A stretch of 32,528 nt of DNA, from positions 1-32,528 of the forward strand of contig NZ_RXHU01000064.1 in the NCBI RefSeq assembly GCF_003955665.1, written 5' to 3'. This DNA comes from Paenibacillus whitsoniae. Its GTDB lineage: Bacteria > Bacillota > Bacilli > Paenibacillales > NBRC-103111. Shown here one piece after another: positions 1 to 8,883 of the stretch. A program made the position numbers and the translations under genes. Under the pieces are notes generated by a model, which saw nothing but the letters and a program-made list of their open reading frames with translations, had not been told where the DNA came from and did not search any database. Position 1 is the first letter of the stretch, and each line of letters opens with the position of its first letter.

Positions 1-935
1 GCGGTCGGTGCCGAATTGACACGGAAATCGACGATGCGGTGGTTGCCGGAATCTGCGACATACGCCATCCCCCCGGGAGTAACGACAAGGCCCGTCGGCA
101 GATTCAGCCCATCCTCTCCGGCACCAAAGCGCCCCCAAGATTTCAAGAAGATACCCGTAGAGGTATAAGCTTGAAGCCGGTGATTCACATCCGCAACATA
201 AATAATCCCATTCCCATCACCGGCTATGGCCTGCGGATTGAACAGCTTGCCCGGCCCCATTCCCTTGTTTCCGAACTGAAGCAAGAAATTGCCGCTGCTA
301 TCGAACACCTGAATCCGATGGTTGCCGGTATCGGCCACCCATACTTTGCCATCCGGAGCCGCCCACAATGCAGCAGGCTGCTCAAACTGTCCCTTCTTGG
401 AGCCCCTGCTTCCCCAAGCGTGAACAAATGTACCGTTCTCATCAAACACTTGAATACGGTTATTTCCCGTGTCGGCGACATAAATCGTCCCGTACACATC
501 GGCGGTAACACCCCCAGGGGAATTGAACTGGCCTGGCTTGACGCCGAGCTGTCCCCATGCATGCAAGACATCGCCGTTCGCAGCAAAAACCTGAATACGA
601 TGATTGCCGCTGTCGGCTACAAATACGCGATCATCCGCACCCACTGCGATCCCTTCGGGACGGAACAGATCTCCCTGCCCGGAGCCGCTGCGACCCAGCG
701 TCGCCGCATAGGTACCGGCCCCGTCATAGATGTCAATCCGGTCATTCATCCTGTCCGCAATATAAAGTCGTCCCTGCGAGTCCAGCGTCACCTGCGCCGG
801 TTCGTTCAGATAACCTTGACCTGCGCCGGTGCCGCCCGCTTTGGCATCCCAGATGGGAGCAGCCAATGCCAATGGGCTCCCCAAAACGGCCACGCCTGCC
901 ATAATGCCCACTGCAGCTATATATCTTTTCATCAT
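1..935 (-). CDS. Secreted NHL-repeat beta-propeller protein (C-terminus beyond window)
   Basis: Translation from the ATG at 935 gives a typical signal peptide (MMKRYIAAVGIMAG..., likely cut after ALA near residue 25). About six NHL repeats of 45-50 residues follow, each with a core like YVADTGNNRIQVF preceded by GQF-x-x-P. NHL repeats fold into beta-propellers used for binding, so an extracellular scaffold or binding role is likely; the ligand is unknown. The frame stays open to base 1, so the protein is incomplete and may carry further surface domains to the left. No good ribosome binding site precedes the ATG pair at 930-935. It starts 9 bases after the stop of the upstream secreted protein gene, so the two are probably co-transcribed. 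The family call is firm; the function is not known. Confidence 0.85.
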   Translation of the reverse strand, partial: MMKRYIAAVGIMAGVAVLGSPLALAAPIWDAKAGGTGAGQGYLNEPAQVTLDSQGRLYIADRMNDRIDIYDGAGTYAATLGRSGSGQGDLFRPEGIAVGADDRVFVADSGNHRIQVFAANGDVLHAWGQLGVKPGQFNSPGGVTADVYGTIYVADTGNNRIQVFDENGTFVHAWGSRGSKKGQFEQPAALWAAPDGKVWVADTGNHRIQVFDSSGNFLLQFGNKGMGPGKLFNPQAIAGDGNGIIYVADVNHRLQAYTSTGIFLKSWGRFGAGEDGLNLPTGLVVTPGGMAYVADSGNHRIVDFRVNSAPT

Positions 936-944
936 GGCAGCCCG

Positions 945-1526
945 TTAAGACGTTTTATTTAATAAAATGTCGTATGTTAAGCTTTCCGTGGTCCCAGAGG
1001 TACGGGTGGTCATCATGATTTTGGTAAAGAACAGGGAAATCGTTTCCTCCGATTTAAACTGATTAATAGCCTTCATCGCGTAAGAACTTGCAAATGGACT
1101 GTAAAGCGAATACAGCATAACCTCCTGATTGTTCTCGTCGACGAAAGAAACCTCCGCCGGGCCGACGACCGACACATCACTTTTGAGCGTCTGTCTTAGC
1201 ATCGGCAGTAAGACGTGGTTGGTTTTCTTTTTGGTGATCGTCATCGGGGTCCATTCCGGCTTACCCGTAGCGTAGCTGGTTGGAGACTTCACGATCGGAG
1301 TCGTCAGTTCGACTTCAGCGGAGTCTACGATGATCCAACCACTAGCCGCTCCCCCCGTCTTCGCCGGGTTCACATCCGGTCCCGTAACGCCGGGATATTT
1401 GAAATAAATCGTTACGATTTGCTCTCCTTCAGGCGGCGTCCCGACTGCCGAGGCCGTACCTGGCGTCACCATGCTCAGCCATCCGATCATCCAAGCGAAC
1501 AAGACGTATAACACATATTTTCTCAT
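945..1526 (-). CDS. Secreted protein of unknown function (193 aa)
   Basis: I chose the ATG at 1526 because GGAGGG lies 7 bases upstream and the first 27 residues (MRKYVLYVLFAWMIGWLSMV...ASA) form a clean signal peptide. A longer in-frame reading to 1613 has no such support. The mature part of about 165 residues has no family I recognise. It has a beta-rich look with several VELTTP/VSFVDE-type strands, few cysteines, and a C-terminal stretch rich in Thr and Ser. A possible -10 element (TATACT on the minus strand, 1561-1566) would give a short leader. It lies just upstream of the NHL-repeat gene with a 9-base gap, which suggests the two exported proteins work together. It is preceded by the terminator of the large regulator gene, so it probably has its own promoter. 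Confidence 0.7.
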   Translation of the reverse strand: MRKYVLYVLFAWMIGWLSMVTPGTASAVGTPPEGEQIVTIYFKYPGVTGPDVNPAKTGGAASGWIIVDSAEVELTTPIVKSPTSYATGKPEWTPMTITKKKTNHVLLPMLRQTLKSDVSVVGPAEVSFVDENNQEVMLYSLYSPFASSYAMKAINQFKSEETISLFFTKIMMTTRTSGTTESLTYDILLNKTS

Positions 1527-1611
1527 CACAATACCCTCCAAAGGACAAATTTCTTCCCAGAGTATAGGACAATTCTCGACATCGCGCATATATCTTAAGG
1601 TATATCTCTGC

Positions 1612-1646
1612 AAAAAAATAACCGCGCAGGCCGAGGCCTACCGGTT
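1612..1646 (-). terminator. Intrinsic terminator of the large LuxR-type regulator gene
   Basis: On the minus strand a GC-rich hairpin (AACCG pairing with CGGTT, and inside it AGGC pairing with GCCT) is followed by seven T. The regulator's stop codon (1638-1640) lies inside the hairpin. It separates this gene from the downstream secreted-protein pair. Confidence 0.65.
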
Positions 1647-4600
1647 ATGGTCATTCAGCAGCTGCAGTTCCTTGGCTTGAGCGATCGCTTTGGTTCTGCG
1701 GTTGACATTCATTTTCCCTAAAATGTTATGGACATGCACCTTGGTCGTCCCTACGGCCAGCCCCAGCTTCAGCGCGATTTCCCGATTCGTCATGCCCGTC
1801 GCCATCAGGTTCAAAATTTCCATTTCCCGATCCGTCAAAGGCTCGATCAGGTTCCGATTGCGCTCCCTCTGAAGATGATCCGGGGCCATTGCTTGTTCCC
1901 CTTCGGCAGACTCCCCAAACGGATAGAGCAGCTTATAGACATACACGGCTTGCGAAGCCAACACATCCAATACCTTGGAACCTGGCGGTTGAAACACATG
2001 CGCAGTCAACTGACTCTCCACATACAGAATGCCGCACAACGCCTCCTTCACCAAGATCGGCATGGCCAGAACGGACAGACAAGGACGGTCTACCCAGTAG
2101 GCGTCATGGAAAAATTGGCTCTCCCCCGTATCTCCGCAATAATGCATCGACTCCTTCGTTCGCTCCACCCATTGAATAATGCTGAGAGGAAGCTCCTTGC
2201 TCTCATAAGCGGTTCCTGGCGGATAGCAGGCAAAAGAAGTGGGAGACAACTCGGCCCCCTTCGTCAGCTTGCCGTTCCATTCCACTAGCAAATAGGCTCT
2301 TTGCGCGCCGGACGTTTCAAGGATCAGCTGCATCATTTGCCTAAAAAGCTGGTCCAGCTCCAAGCCATCCGCTATCGTCTGAGACGCCTTCATCAGCGTA
2401 AAAAGATCGATTTCTTGCCCTAGCAGGCGAGGGGCAGCCTCTGTATCGGAAGGCGGCTCAAGCGCGCGTGAAGGCCTGCCGTCCAACGCCTCCGTCCTCG
2501 GAACTTCTCCTTGGGCCCCGCTGGCCAGATGCTCGGCCTTGGCGATAGCCCCCCACTGGCGATAGCAGTGAACCGCATCCTTGCGATAGAGATCGGCAAT
2601 TTTCTTTTTTCCCTGTTCACGATAAAACCGGCTCGCAAGTTCGTTGCCGATCGCTTCCTGCTCAGATGCTCCCTTCTGCTTGGCCATGTGGATGGCCGAT
2701 TCATACAAATCTGCGGCGAGCGCATGCTTGCCCCGGATTTTGTACATTTCCGCTTCCACCAGCCAAGACCTCGACGCATGATGGTCCGGTCCGTCTGCAG
2801 CCAGTCTTCTGAGATGCTTGGCATATCCTTTCGCCTGCTTCCACCAGCGCCTCCGGGCTTTAGGGGAGAGCTCGGTCCAAGCGCCGCATACCGACAACGC
2901 CGTGTAGAATCCGAACTGCGGCGCATGCGGGGAGTGCATGGAGTTGATACGGTATGGAGCAGCGAGTTCAGCGTAATGAAGTGCCTCCGAATAGCGCCCG
3001 AACAAATAGCAGATCTGCATCTTATACGTATAGAACTGAAACAGCGTAATCGCTTTGCCGTCATCCTGTTCCACCGAAGCAAGGAATTTTTCTTCATCCT
3101 CGAAGAAACCGTCATGAAGCTGAAAAACATCGCCAGTCAGACCTTGGAGCGTTTTAGCCAGTTGAATAAAGAGATACACGTTTTTCGTAACGAGGTCGTC
3201 TTTCGTAATTTCCAGCGGGGCCAAATAGCTTTTGTTCAGCTCCAGCATGCTCGCCATGCTTTCCCTCACATACGCAGCGTTAATATGCGCTCCAATGGCA
3301 TAACTCGCATACATATGATCCCCCGACTGGAGTCCAAGCTTCAGTGCCTTCTCCAGATACGGGTCGCCTTCCTCCACTTGCCCGACCCACTGGCACAGCA
3401 CACCCCCGAACATCGTATAGGCCTGACATTGGACGGAAGGATTGTGCTGGGCGTCAGCCAGCGATACGGCGGCTTTACCGATGTCGTAGCCCATGCGGTA
3501 CTGCTGCAAGGCGGCTCCGAGCAGAATGCCGAAGGCAACATAAAAGGTCGGCGCATACCGCGATATGCCATGCTGGAGACTCAAACTGACAAAGTAGGAG
3601 GTCAGCACGGCGTACACCGGCTTGTTGATAAAAAACGTCGGCGCGACCAAGGCAAACATCAGCTCCATCGCGGCTTTCACCTTGCTGTCTTCCACGTCGG
3701 GGAGCAGATGAAGCTTGTCGATCCGCTTGCGGATCCGCCATGTTGCGGTCAGCATTTCGCGAAGGATACGAAGCGTATTCGGATGCTCCGGAATATGGAT
3801 GCCCACTTCCTTCAAGCCTCTCAGCCCTAAGGAGATGGCTTCCCCATACTTGCCGCTTGAGGAGAGCTGGTTCATCTGAATCCGATACACCTGCGCCCTG
3901 TCTTCAAAACGCTTCGCTTCAACGAGCAGCCCACGACACAGATGGTCGGCCGTCTCGAAGTTCCCGCTGAGGTACTCACATTCCGCCAAGCTCACTTGAA
4001 GCCGGAAATATTCCTCTCTGCGGGCAGAGACCGGATCAATCCCCTCCAAAGCGCAGCGGTAATAGTGAACAGCGGATACATAAGCAGAGGCTTCCTTTGC
4101 TTTATCCCCTGCCAGCAGGTTCATCTCCGTGCGCCTTGCCTTTTCTTCCGGTACATGGATATACCCGGAGCCCGCATTATAGAAGTCCGCCAAGTCGTAA
4201 AGGCGATCCCAGCGCTCTGCAGCGTTCGCACGTTCATAGATCGCCCGTCCCAGCGCCAGCAGACTTCTGCTTCGCAGATCCCCATCCAACAAAGAGTAGG
4301 CTGCTTGCTGAATCCGATCGTGGTAAAAGCGGTAAGCCTCGATGTCACCTCCGCTGCGCTTGACCGTGAGTAGCAACCCTTCCTGAACAGCGGGCGCCAA
4401 CTGGATGGCGGCAAGTGCCGGTGTCTCTCCGGTCAAGAGAGACAAATCTTCCAGCTTAGGGCGGCTGCCGAGACACGACGCCAGCATAAGCAAATGTCGG
4501 GTCGCCTCAGGCAAGCTCTTGATTTTATGAACCAAATAATCAACCACCTGCTCGACCCCCGGAAGCTCCTCAAGCCCCTCGAGTCTCCAGCGCCAGCTGC

Positions 4601-6056
4601 CGTCGGTGCCTTGGAACATGAGCCACTCCCGGTCCCGCATTTCTTGGAAGAGCTGTTTAAAATAAAAAGGATTGCCCGCCGACTTGGCAAACAACGCCTC
4701 CGCCAACGCAATCACGGCTTGCCTCTCGAGCTGCAGCGCGTCCGCAACCATCCGATGGAACGCTTCGATGTCGAGTGGCGATAGCCGGAGACTGCGACTC
4801 GTGATCCCATGTGAAGCCTCGAAGTCATGGAAGCTTCCCAGCAAAGCGCGCGGGTCCGCCTCCATATCCCTGTAAGCGCCAATGACCAGCAGGTTCTGGC
4901 TCGATGGGTCCGTCAGCAGTGCACGCAGCAGCTGCATACTGGCTTGATCGGACCACTGAAGATCATCCAGGAAGAGCACGAGCGGGCGCTCCTTCGCCAC
5001 AGACTGAATGAAGCAGCGAATCGCGTGCTCCAATCTACGGCCGGCCTCAGCGGGAGCCAGCTTCTCTGCGGGAGGCAGCGTGCCGATCGCCATCTTCAGC
5101 TCAGGGAGCACCTCCATTACGACCGAAGCCGCATTTCCCGCAGCCTGGAGGAACCGATCCCGCAGCCGCGCAAGGACCTCCGGCGGCTCCGTCAACAGCT
5201 GGCTAACCAGTTGTCCGAACGCCGCAATCATGACGCCATAAGGCGTATTATGTTGATATTGCTCACATTTGCCCGAGATCCAGTAGGCTTTGCCGACGGC
5301 AATCGTGCGCAGTGTCGAATCGACCAGAGCCGTCTTTCCAATCCCCGGCGGGCCGCTGATCAGCACCAGCTCATTGCTGCCCAAGCATGCGCAGCCGAAA
5401 GCATCCAAGAGCTCGGCTGTTTCTTTTTCCCGGCCATATAGATGCTCTTGGATCTGGAAGGTCCCCCGTGCATCCTCCCGCCCCAGCTCGAAGTCTTCGA
5501 TGCCCCCTGTTCGGCTCCACTGCTCCAGACAACGCGCCAAATCTGCGCGCAGCCCGCTGGCCGATTGATAACGGCGCTCCGGCTCCTTCTCCAGCAATCT
5601 CAACACAATCTTGCAAAGCGGCTCAGGCAGCTCAGGCCGATACGTCTGCGGATGAACCGGAGCCACAGCCAGATGGGCATGCGTCCACCCGACCAAATGT
5701 TCGGCGGCGTAAGGCAGCTTGCCTGTAAGCATTTCATACAGGATCAGCCCCAGCGAATACAGGTCAGATCGTCCGTCGACCCCCCGGTTCATTCGGCCGG
5801 ATTGCTCCGGCGACATATAGGAAGGATGCAGCTCGGGCGTTGCTTTCTTTCTTCCAGGCACGTCTTGCACCTGAAGTGTGTCAGGCTCTACCCCGATCGT
5901 CTCCGGGCACAATCGCCCTGAAACCAGATTCTCCACATGCAGCGCTTCCAAGTGCTCTGTGAGTTGAATAGCTATTCTTATAAGGTCGGGCAAGCGAAGT
6001 TGTCCATCCTGCAGGCAGTCTCTCAGCGAACTCCCTTTTACCCGTTCCATGCTCAT
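1638..6056 (-). CDS. Large regulator: headless kinase-like domain, AAA ATPase, helical repeats, GAF, LuxR HTH
   Basis: 1472 residues. Residues 1-185 match the C-lobe of a Ser/Thr kinase (YMSPEQSGRMN, DLYSLGLILYEMLTGKLPY). The protein starts at the hinge (MERVKGSSL, compare MEYVEGxSL), so the glycine loop and the ATP-binding lysine are absent. The HRD/DFG positions are also not recognisable: LVSGRLCPETI stands where HKDIKPENI is usual. An AAA_16-type ATPase follows, with Walker A GPPGIGKT (235-242) and Walker B LVLFLDDLQWSD (about 359-370). A long helical, TPR-like region runs to about 1190, then a GAF domain (about 1220-1385) and a LuxR-type HTH (LTDREMEIL... to about 1467). The start is supported by GGAGG five bases upstream. 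Related giant proteins usually carry a full kinase domain and often end in a histidine kinase. This one is probably an ATP-dependent transcription activator whose kinase-like part binds rather than phosphorylates. Its targets are unknown. Confidence 0.85.
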   Translation of the reverse strand: MSMERVKGSSLRDCLQDGQLRLPDLIRIAIQLTEHLEALHVENLVSGRLCPETIGVEPDTLQVQDVPGRKKATPELHPSYMSPEQSGRMNRGVDGRSDLYSLGLILYEMLTGKLPYAAEHLVGWTHAHLAVAPVHPQTYRPELPEPLCKIVLRLLEKEPERRYQSASGLRADLARCLEQWSRTGGIEDFELGREDARGTFQIQEHLYGREKETAELLDAFGCACLGSNELVLISGPPGIGKTALVDSTLRTIAVGKAYWISGKCEQYQHNTPYGVMIAAFGQLVSQLLTEPPEVLARLRDRFLQAAGNAASVVMEVLPELKMAIGTLPPAEKLAPAEAGRRLEHAIRCFIQSVAKERPLVLFLDDLQWSDQASMQLLRALLTDPSSQNLLVIGAYRDMEADPRALLGSFHDFEASHGITSRSLRLSPLDIEAFHRMVADALQLERQAVIALAEALFAKSAGNPFYFKQLFQEMRDREWLMFQGTDGSWRWRLEGLEELPGVEQVVDYLVHKIKSLPEATRHLLMLASCLGSRPKLEDLSLLTGETPALAAIQLAPAVQEGLLLTVKRSGGDIEAYRFYHDRIQQAAYSLLDGDLRSRSLLALGRAIYERANAAERWDRLYDLADFYNAGSGYIHVPEEKARRTEMNLLAGDKAKEASAYVSAVHYYRCALEGIDPVSARREEYFRLQVSLAECEYLSGNFETADHLCRGLLVEAKRFEDRAQVYRIQMNQLSSSGKYGEAISLGLRGLKEVGIHIPEHPNTLRILREMLTATWRIRKRIDKLHLLPDVEDSKVKAAMELMFALVAPTFFINKPVYAVLTSYFVSLSLQHGISRYAPTFYVAFGILLGAALQQYRMGYDIGKAAVSLADAQHNPSVQCQAYTMFGGVLCQWVGQVEEGDPYLEKALKLGLQSGDHMYASYAIGAHINAAYVRESMASMLELNKSYLAPLEITKDDLVTKNVYLFIQLAKTLQGLTGDVFQLHDGFFEDEEKFLASVEQDDGKAITLFQFYTYKMQICYLFGRYSEALHYAELAAPYRINSMHSPHAPQFGFYTALSVCGAWTELSPKARRRWWKQAKGYAKHLRRLAADGPDHHASRSWLVEAEMYKIRGKHALAADLYESAIHMAKQKGASEQEAIGNELASRFYREQGKKKIADLYRKDAVHCYRQWGAIAKAEHLASGAQGEVPRTEALDGRPSRALEPPSDTEAAPRLLGQEIDLFTLMKASQTIADGLELDQLFRQMMQLILETSGAQRAYLLVEWNGKLTKGAELSPTSFACYPPGTAYESKELPLSIIQWVERTKESMHYCGDTGESQFFHDAYWVDRPCLSVLAMPILVKEALCGILYVESQLTAHVFQPPGSKVLDVLASQAVYVYKLLYPFGESAEGEQAMAPDHLQRERNRNLIEPLTDREMEILNLMATGMTNREIALKLGLAVGTTKVHVHNILGKMNVNRRTKAIAQAKELQLLNDHNR

Positions 6057-6108
6057 CTATGCCTCCGTTGCAGCGGCTTGCTGCAATTGTAATTATCCAT
6101 CTGGTGTC

Positions 6109-6137
6109 ATTTTATCATCTAAGGAAGGGTTTGTCCT
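6109..6137 (-). promoter_or_regulatory. Candidate sigma-A promoter of the large regulator gene
   Basis: On the minus strand AGGACA (-35, 6132-6137) and TAAAAT (-10, 6109-6114) are spaced by 17 bases, with an extended -10 TGA. It lies between the cysN terminator and the regulator's start codon. Confidence 0.5.
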
Positions 6138-6157
6138 TACTGGGTCCATCTAAAAAG

Positions 6158-6189
6158 CAAAAAGCCCAGAACGTTATCGTCCCAGGCTT
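6158..6189 (-). terminator. Intrinsic terminator of the cysDN operon
   Basis: A 12-base-pair hairpin (AAGCCTGGGACG pairing with CGTTCTGGGCTT, including G-U pairs, loop ATAA) is followed by a T run on the minus strand, eight bases after the cysN stop codon. Confidence 0.8.
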
Positions 6190-6196
6190 TTGCATA

Positions 6197-7855
6197 TTAA
6201 ATCGAATAATCCATATCTTGGTTATGGATCAAATGCTTCACAACACGTTTGACGACATCACTCGCGTCCTCTACGACAGAGGCCTTTCTTGCTTCCGCTC
6301 CGATTTCGATAAACGAGTCGCCAATCAACTCCCGCGCACCTGCGTACGCAGCATCTGCCGCTACCAATGCAACAAGCCCCGCGTCGTTCATCAACTTCGC
6401 CACTTCCGCCAAGCGCTGAGGCGATTCGCCTGCGCCGTTCTCAAGCAGCATCGTATGGTAGCCTCTCGCAACCAGGCGTTTCTCGACTTCCTTCGCAAGG
6501 CTTGCTGTCGCCGAAGCCGGGCCGCTGAACCAGATCGTTAAAGGATTTTGACCTTTTTGCTCGGCGCGCACATCTCTCGTAACTTCTGCAAGCGACTGCG
6601 CCCCTTTATCGGAGCTTTGAAGCGCTTCGTCGATTACGCCGCAAGCGGACGTCATATTCGTCACGCGATCGATCAGAATGAAACCGCCGATGCTTTTATT
6701 TTTTTCAAAGGAATCAAACACGATGTCGTCCGATAAAGTAAACTCGCATTTGGCCAATTCATTCTTGACAATGTGATCGGCTGGCACCGTATTGCCCGTA
6801 TTGATATCAATTTTATGATTAATGGCCGTTACCGTGCCTGGCAATACTTTTGTGCCTACTTTGACCAAATAGTTTTTGCCGGGTTGCAGGACGGAATCGT
6901 CCATCCAAAGAATCGTGGCACTAAAACTGTCCGCCTCTTGGATTTGCGTATCTTTGGTAAATACACAACCCCGCGAAACGTCGACTTCCCGATCCAATTG
7001 AATGGTCACGGGTTGTCCGGCATGGGCGGAATTCCGATCTTGATCTGTCACTAAGATGCGTTTCACTTTCGCTTTTTCACGGCTTGGCAGCGTCGTCAGC
7101 TCATCGCCAACCGCGATGGTTCCTGCCTCAATCTGGCCTTGGAAGCCGCGGAACGTATGGTCCGGCCGGCATACACGCTGAATCGGCATCATAAACTGCT
7201 TCGTGTCATCGGTCTGATGCACTTCCGCATTTTCCAAATACGGCAGCAAGGCGAGGCCTTCGTACCACGGCGTATTCGGCGATTTTTTCGTAATGTTGTC
7301 GCCTTCCGTTGCCGAAACCGGGATCACCTGGATGCTTTCAAAGTGGAACTCCGCTGTCAACTTCGCGAATTCTTGTTTGATCGCCTCAAACTTCTTCGGA
7401 TCAAAACCGACCAGATCCATTTTGTTCACGGCCAAAACCAGATGTTTAATCCCCATAAGGGCGCAAATCCGAGTGTGCCGCTTGGTTTGGGTGATAACGC
7501 CCTTCGTTGCGTCAACCAGAATGATCGCCAGATCCGCAAACGATGCACCTACGGCCATATTGCGTGTATATTCTTCGTGGCCCGGTGTATCCGCTACAAT
7601 GAATGACCGGTGGTCCGTCGTAAAATAACGGTACGCCACGTCAATCGTAATCCCTTGCTCCCGCTCGGCAAGCAGCCCGTCAAGTAGCAGCGAGTAGTCA
7701 ATTTTGCCGCCGCGGCTGCCCAGTCTGCTGTCCAGTTCCAACGCTCTTTCCTGGTCGGCGAACAAGAGCTTTGCTTCATATAGCATATGTCCAATCAACG
7801 TGGATTTTCCGTCGTCCACACTTCCGCAAGTAATAAATTTAAGCAGACTCTTCAT
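6197..7855 (-). CDS. cysN: Sulfate adenylyltransferase GTPase subunit CysN with degenerate APS-kinase-like tail
   Basis: CysN is the EF-Tu-like GTPase that drives ATP sulfurylase (sulfate + ATP to APS). With the ATG at 7855 the protein has 552 residues. G motifs are intact: GSVDDGKS (11-18), DTPGH (89-93), NKMD (144-147). Elongation-factor-like beta-barrel domains follow to about residue 425. Plain CysN is near 475 residues and CysNC fusions near 630. The extra tail (about 435-552) aligns by eye with CysC: PLTIWFSGPASATASLAKEV stands where CysC has WFTGLSGSGKST, then AKLMNDAGLVALVA and RELIGDSFIEI. The P-loop Gly/Lys/Ser and the DGD motif are lost and the middle is shortened, so kinase activity is very unlikely. 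I chose this start because it lies one base after the cysD stop and GGGAGGG precedes it. Transcription ends at the hairpin just downstream. Confidence 0.93.
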   Translation of the reverse strand: MKSLLKFITCGSVDDGKSTLIGHMLYEAKLLFADQERALELDSRLGSRGGKIDYSLLLDGLLAEREQGITIDVAYRYFTTDHRSFIVADTPGHEEYTRNMAVGASFADLAIILVDATKGVITQTKRHTRICALMGIKHLVLAVNKMDLVGFDPKKFEAIKQEFAKLTAEFHFESIQVIPVSATEGDNITKKSPNTPWYEGLALLPYLENAEVHQTDDTKQFMMPIQRVCRPDHTFRGFQGQIEAGTIAVGDELTTLPSREKAKVKRILVTDQDRNSAHAGQPVTIQLDREVDVSRGCVFTKDTQIQEADSFSATILWMDDSVLQPGKNYLVKVGTKVLPGTVTAINHKIDINTGNTVPADHIVKNELAKCEFTLSDDIVFDSFEKNKSIGGFILIDRVTNMTSACGVIDEALQSSDKGAQSLAEVTRDVRAEQKGQNPLTIWFSGPASATASLAKEVEKRLVARGYHTMLLENGAGESPQRLAEVAKLMNDAGLVALVAADAAYAGARELIGDSFIEIGAEARKASVVEDASDVVKRVVKHLIHNQDMDYSI

Positions 7856-7856
7856 C

Positions 7857-8780
7857 TTAGAAATAGCCCTCCCGTTTGCGTCTTTCCATACTTCCCGCCG
7901 CCTCTTGGTCAATCACCCGCGTTGTCCGTTCGGATGAAACCGCACCGAGTGTTTCCTCAATAATGGTGTCCAGCGTATCCGCCTCAGACTCCGCGCCGCC
8001 AGTAAGCGGGTAGCAGCCTAGTGTACGGAACCGCATCTTTTTCATTTCAATTTTCTCATGAGGCTCGAGCTTCATGCGATCATCGTCCACCATGATGAGG
8101 TGCCCGTCGCGTTCGATGACAGGTCGTTCTTTGGCAAAATAGAGAGGCACAATATCAATATTTTCTCTGCGAATGTACTGCCAGATATCTTTTTCCGTCC
8201 AGTTGGAGATGGGGAAGACCCGGATGCTTTCACCTTTATTAATTCTTGTGTTAAAAAGCTTCCACATTTCCGGCCGTTGGTTCTTCGGATCCCAGGCATG
8301 GTTCTTATTGCGGAATGAGAAAATCCGCTCCTTCGCGCGTGACTTCTCCTCGTCACGCCGTCCGCCGCCGAACGCAGCTGTAAATCCGTATTTATCCAAT
8401 CCCTGCTTCAGCGCTTGGGTTTTCATAATGTCCGTGTACGCGGCGCCGTGATCGAACGGGTTGATCCCCTGCTCGATCCCTTCTTGATTGGAGTGAACGA
8501 TCATCTTGATTCCGAACTCTTTCGCCTTGCGGTCGCGGAACTCGATCATCTCTTTAAATTTCCACGTCGTATCGATGTGCATGAAAGGAAACGGCGGCTT
8601 TTCCGGATAAAATGCTTTCAGCGCCAAATGCAGCATCACCGAGCTGTCCTTCCCGATCGAATACAGCATCACCGGATTTTCACATTCCGCCGCTACTTCT
8701 CGTATAATATAAATCGCTTCAGCCTCGAGTTGATCCAGATGTGTCATTTCATCTATGGAATCAAGCGTCAATTTCTCCAT
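7857..8780 (-). CDS. cysD: Sulfate adenylyltransferase catalytic subunit CysD
   Basis: 307 residues, the usual size (about 302). CysD is the PP-loop ATP pyrophosphatase-type subunit that joins sulfate to AMP to make APS, acting with CysN in the cytoplasm. The PP-loop is YSIGKDSSVMLHLA (about residues 39-52). Other family-typical stretches are HIDTTWKFKEM, FGGGRRDEEKSRAKER, FPISNWTEKDIW and LGCYPLTG. I chose the ATG at 8780, nine bases after a perfect AAGGAGG, over the upstream in-frame start at 8807 whose codons overlap that site. It is the first gene of a two-gene operon. No cysC, cysH or sulfate transporter gene is in the window. Many Bacillus species use the unrelated Sat enzyme instead, so the CysDN type is notable for this kind of host. 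Confidence 0.95.
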   Translation of the reverse strand: MEKLTLDSIDEMTHLDQLEAEAIYIIREVAAECENPVMLYSIGKDSSVMLHLALKAFYPEKPPFPFMHIDTTWKFKEMIEFRDRKAKEFGIKMIVHSNQEGIEQGINPFDHGAAYTDIMKTQALKQGLDKYGFTAAFGGGRRDEEKSRAKERIFSFRNKNHAWDPKNQRPEMWKLFNTRINKGESIRVFPISNWTEKDIWQYIRRENIDIVPLYFAKERPVIERDGHLIMVDDDRMKLEPHEKIEMKKMRFRTLGCYPLTGGAESEADTLDTIIEETLGAVSSERTTRVIDQEAAGSMERRKREGYF

Positions 8781-8829
8781 GGAAAGGTGCCTCCTTTTAA
8801 TCCTCACTAAATCTATCGCCTTTCTTTAT

Positions 8830-8857
8830 ATAGTATCAGATTGTGGCTTTTATGCAA
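8830..8857 (-). promoter_or_regulatory. Candidate sigma-A promoter of cysDN
   Basis: TTGCAT (-35, 8852-8857) and TACTAT (-10, 8830-8835) are spaced by 16 bases on the minus strand, about 50 bases upstream of the cysD start codon. Confidence 0.6.
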
Positions 8858-8883
8858 AGTGGAAGAAAGTAAAAATATTAAAT

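Noticed and set aside
1..935. Regularly spaced similar DNA segments that could look like an array
   Set aside because: They are the coding DNA of NHL repeats with in-frame spacing and no identical direct repeats, so not CRISPR.
39..962. A 307-codon plus-strand open frame
   Set aside because: It is the antisense of the NHL-repeat gene, which has a signal peptide and clear repeats in the minus-strand frame.
2511..3830. A 439-codon plus-strand open frame
   Set aside because: It lies fully antisense to the helical-repeat region of the large regulator and has no ribosome binding site or recognisable domain.
6197..6551. Calling the protein a true bifunctional CysNC
   Set aside because: The P-loop and DGD motif of APS kinase are missing and the tail is shortened.
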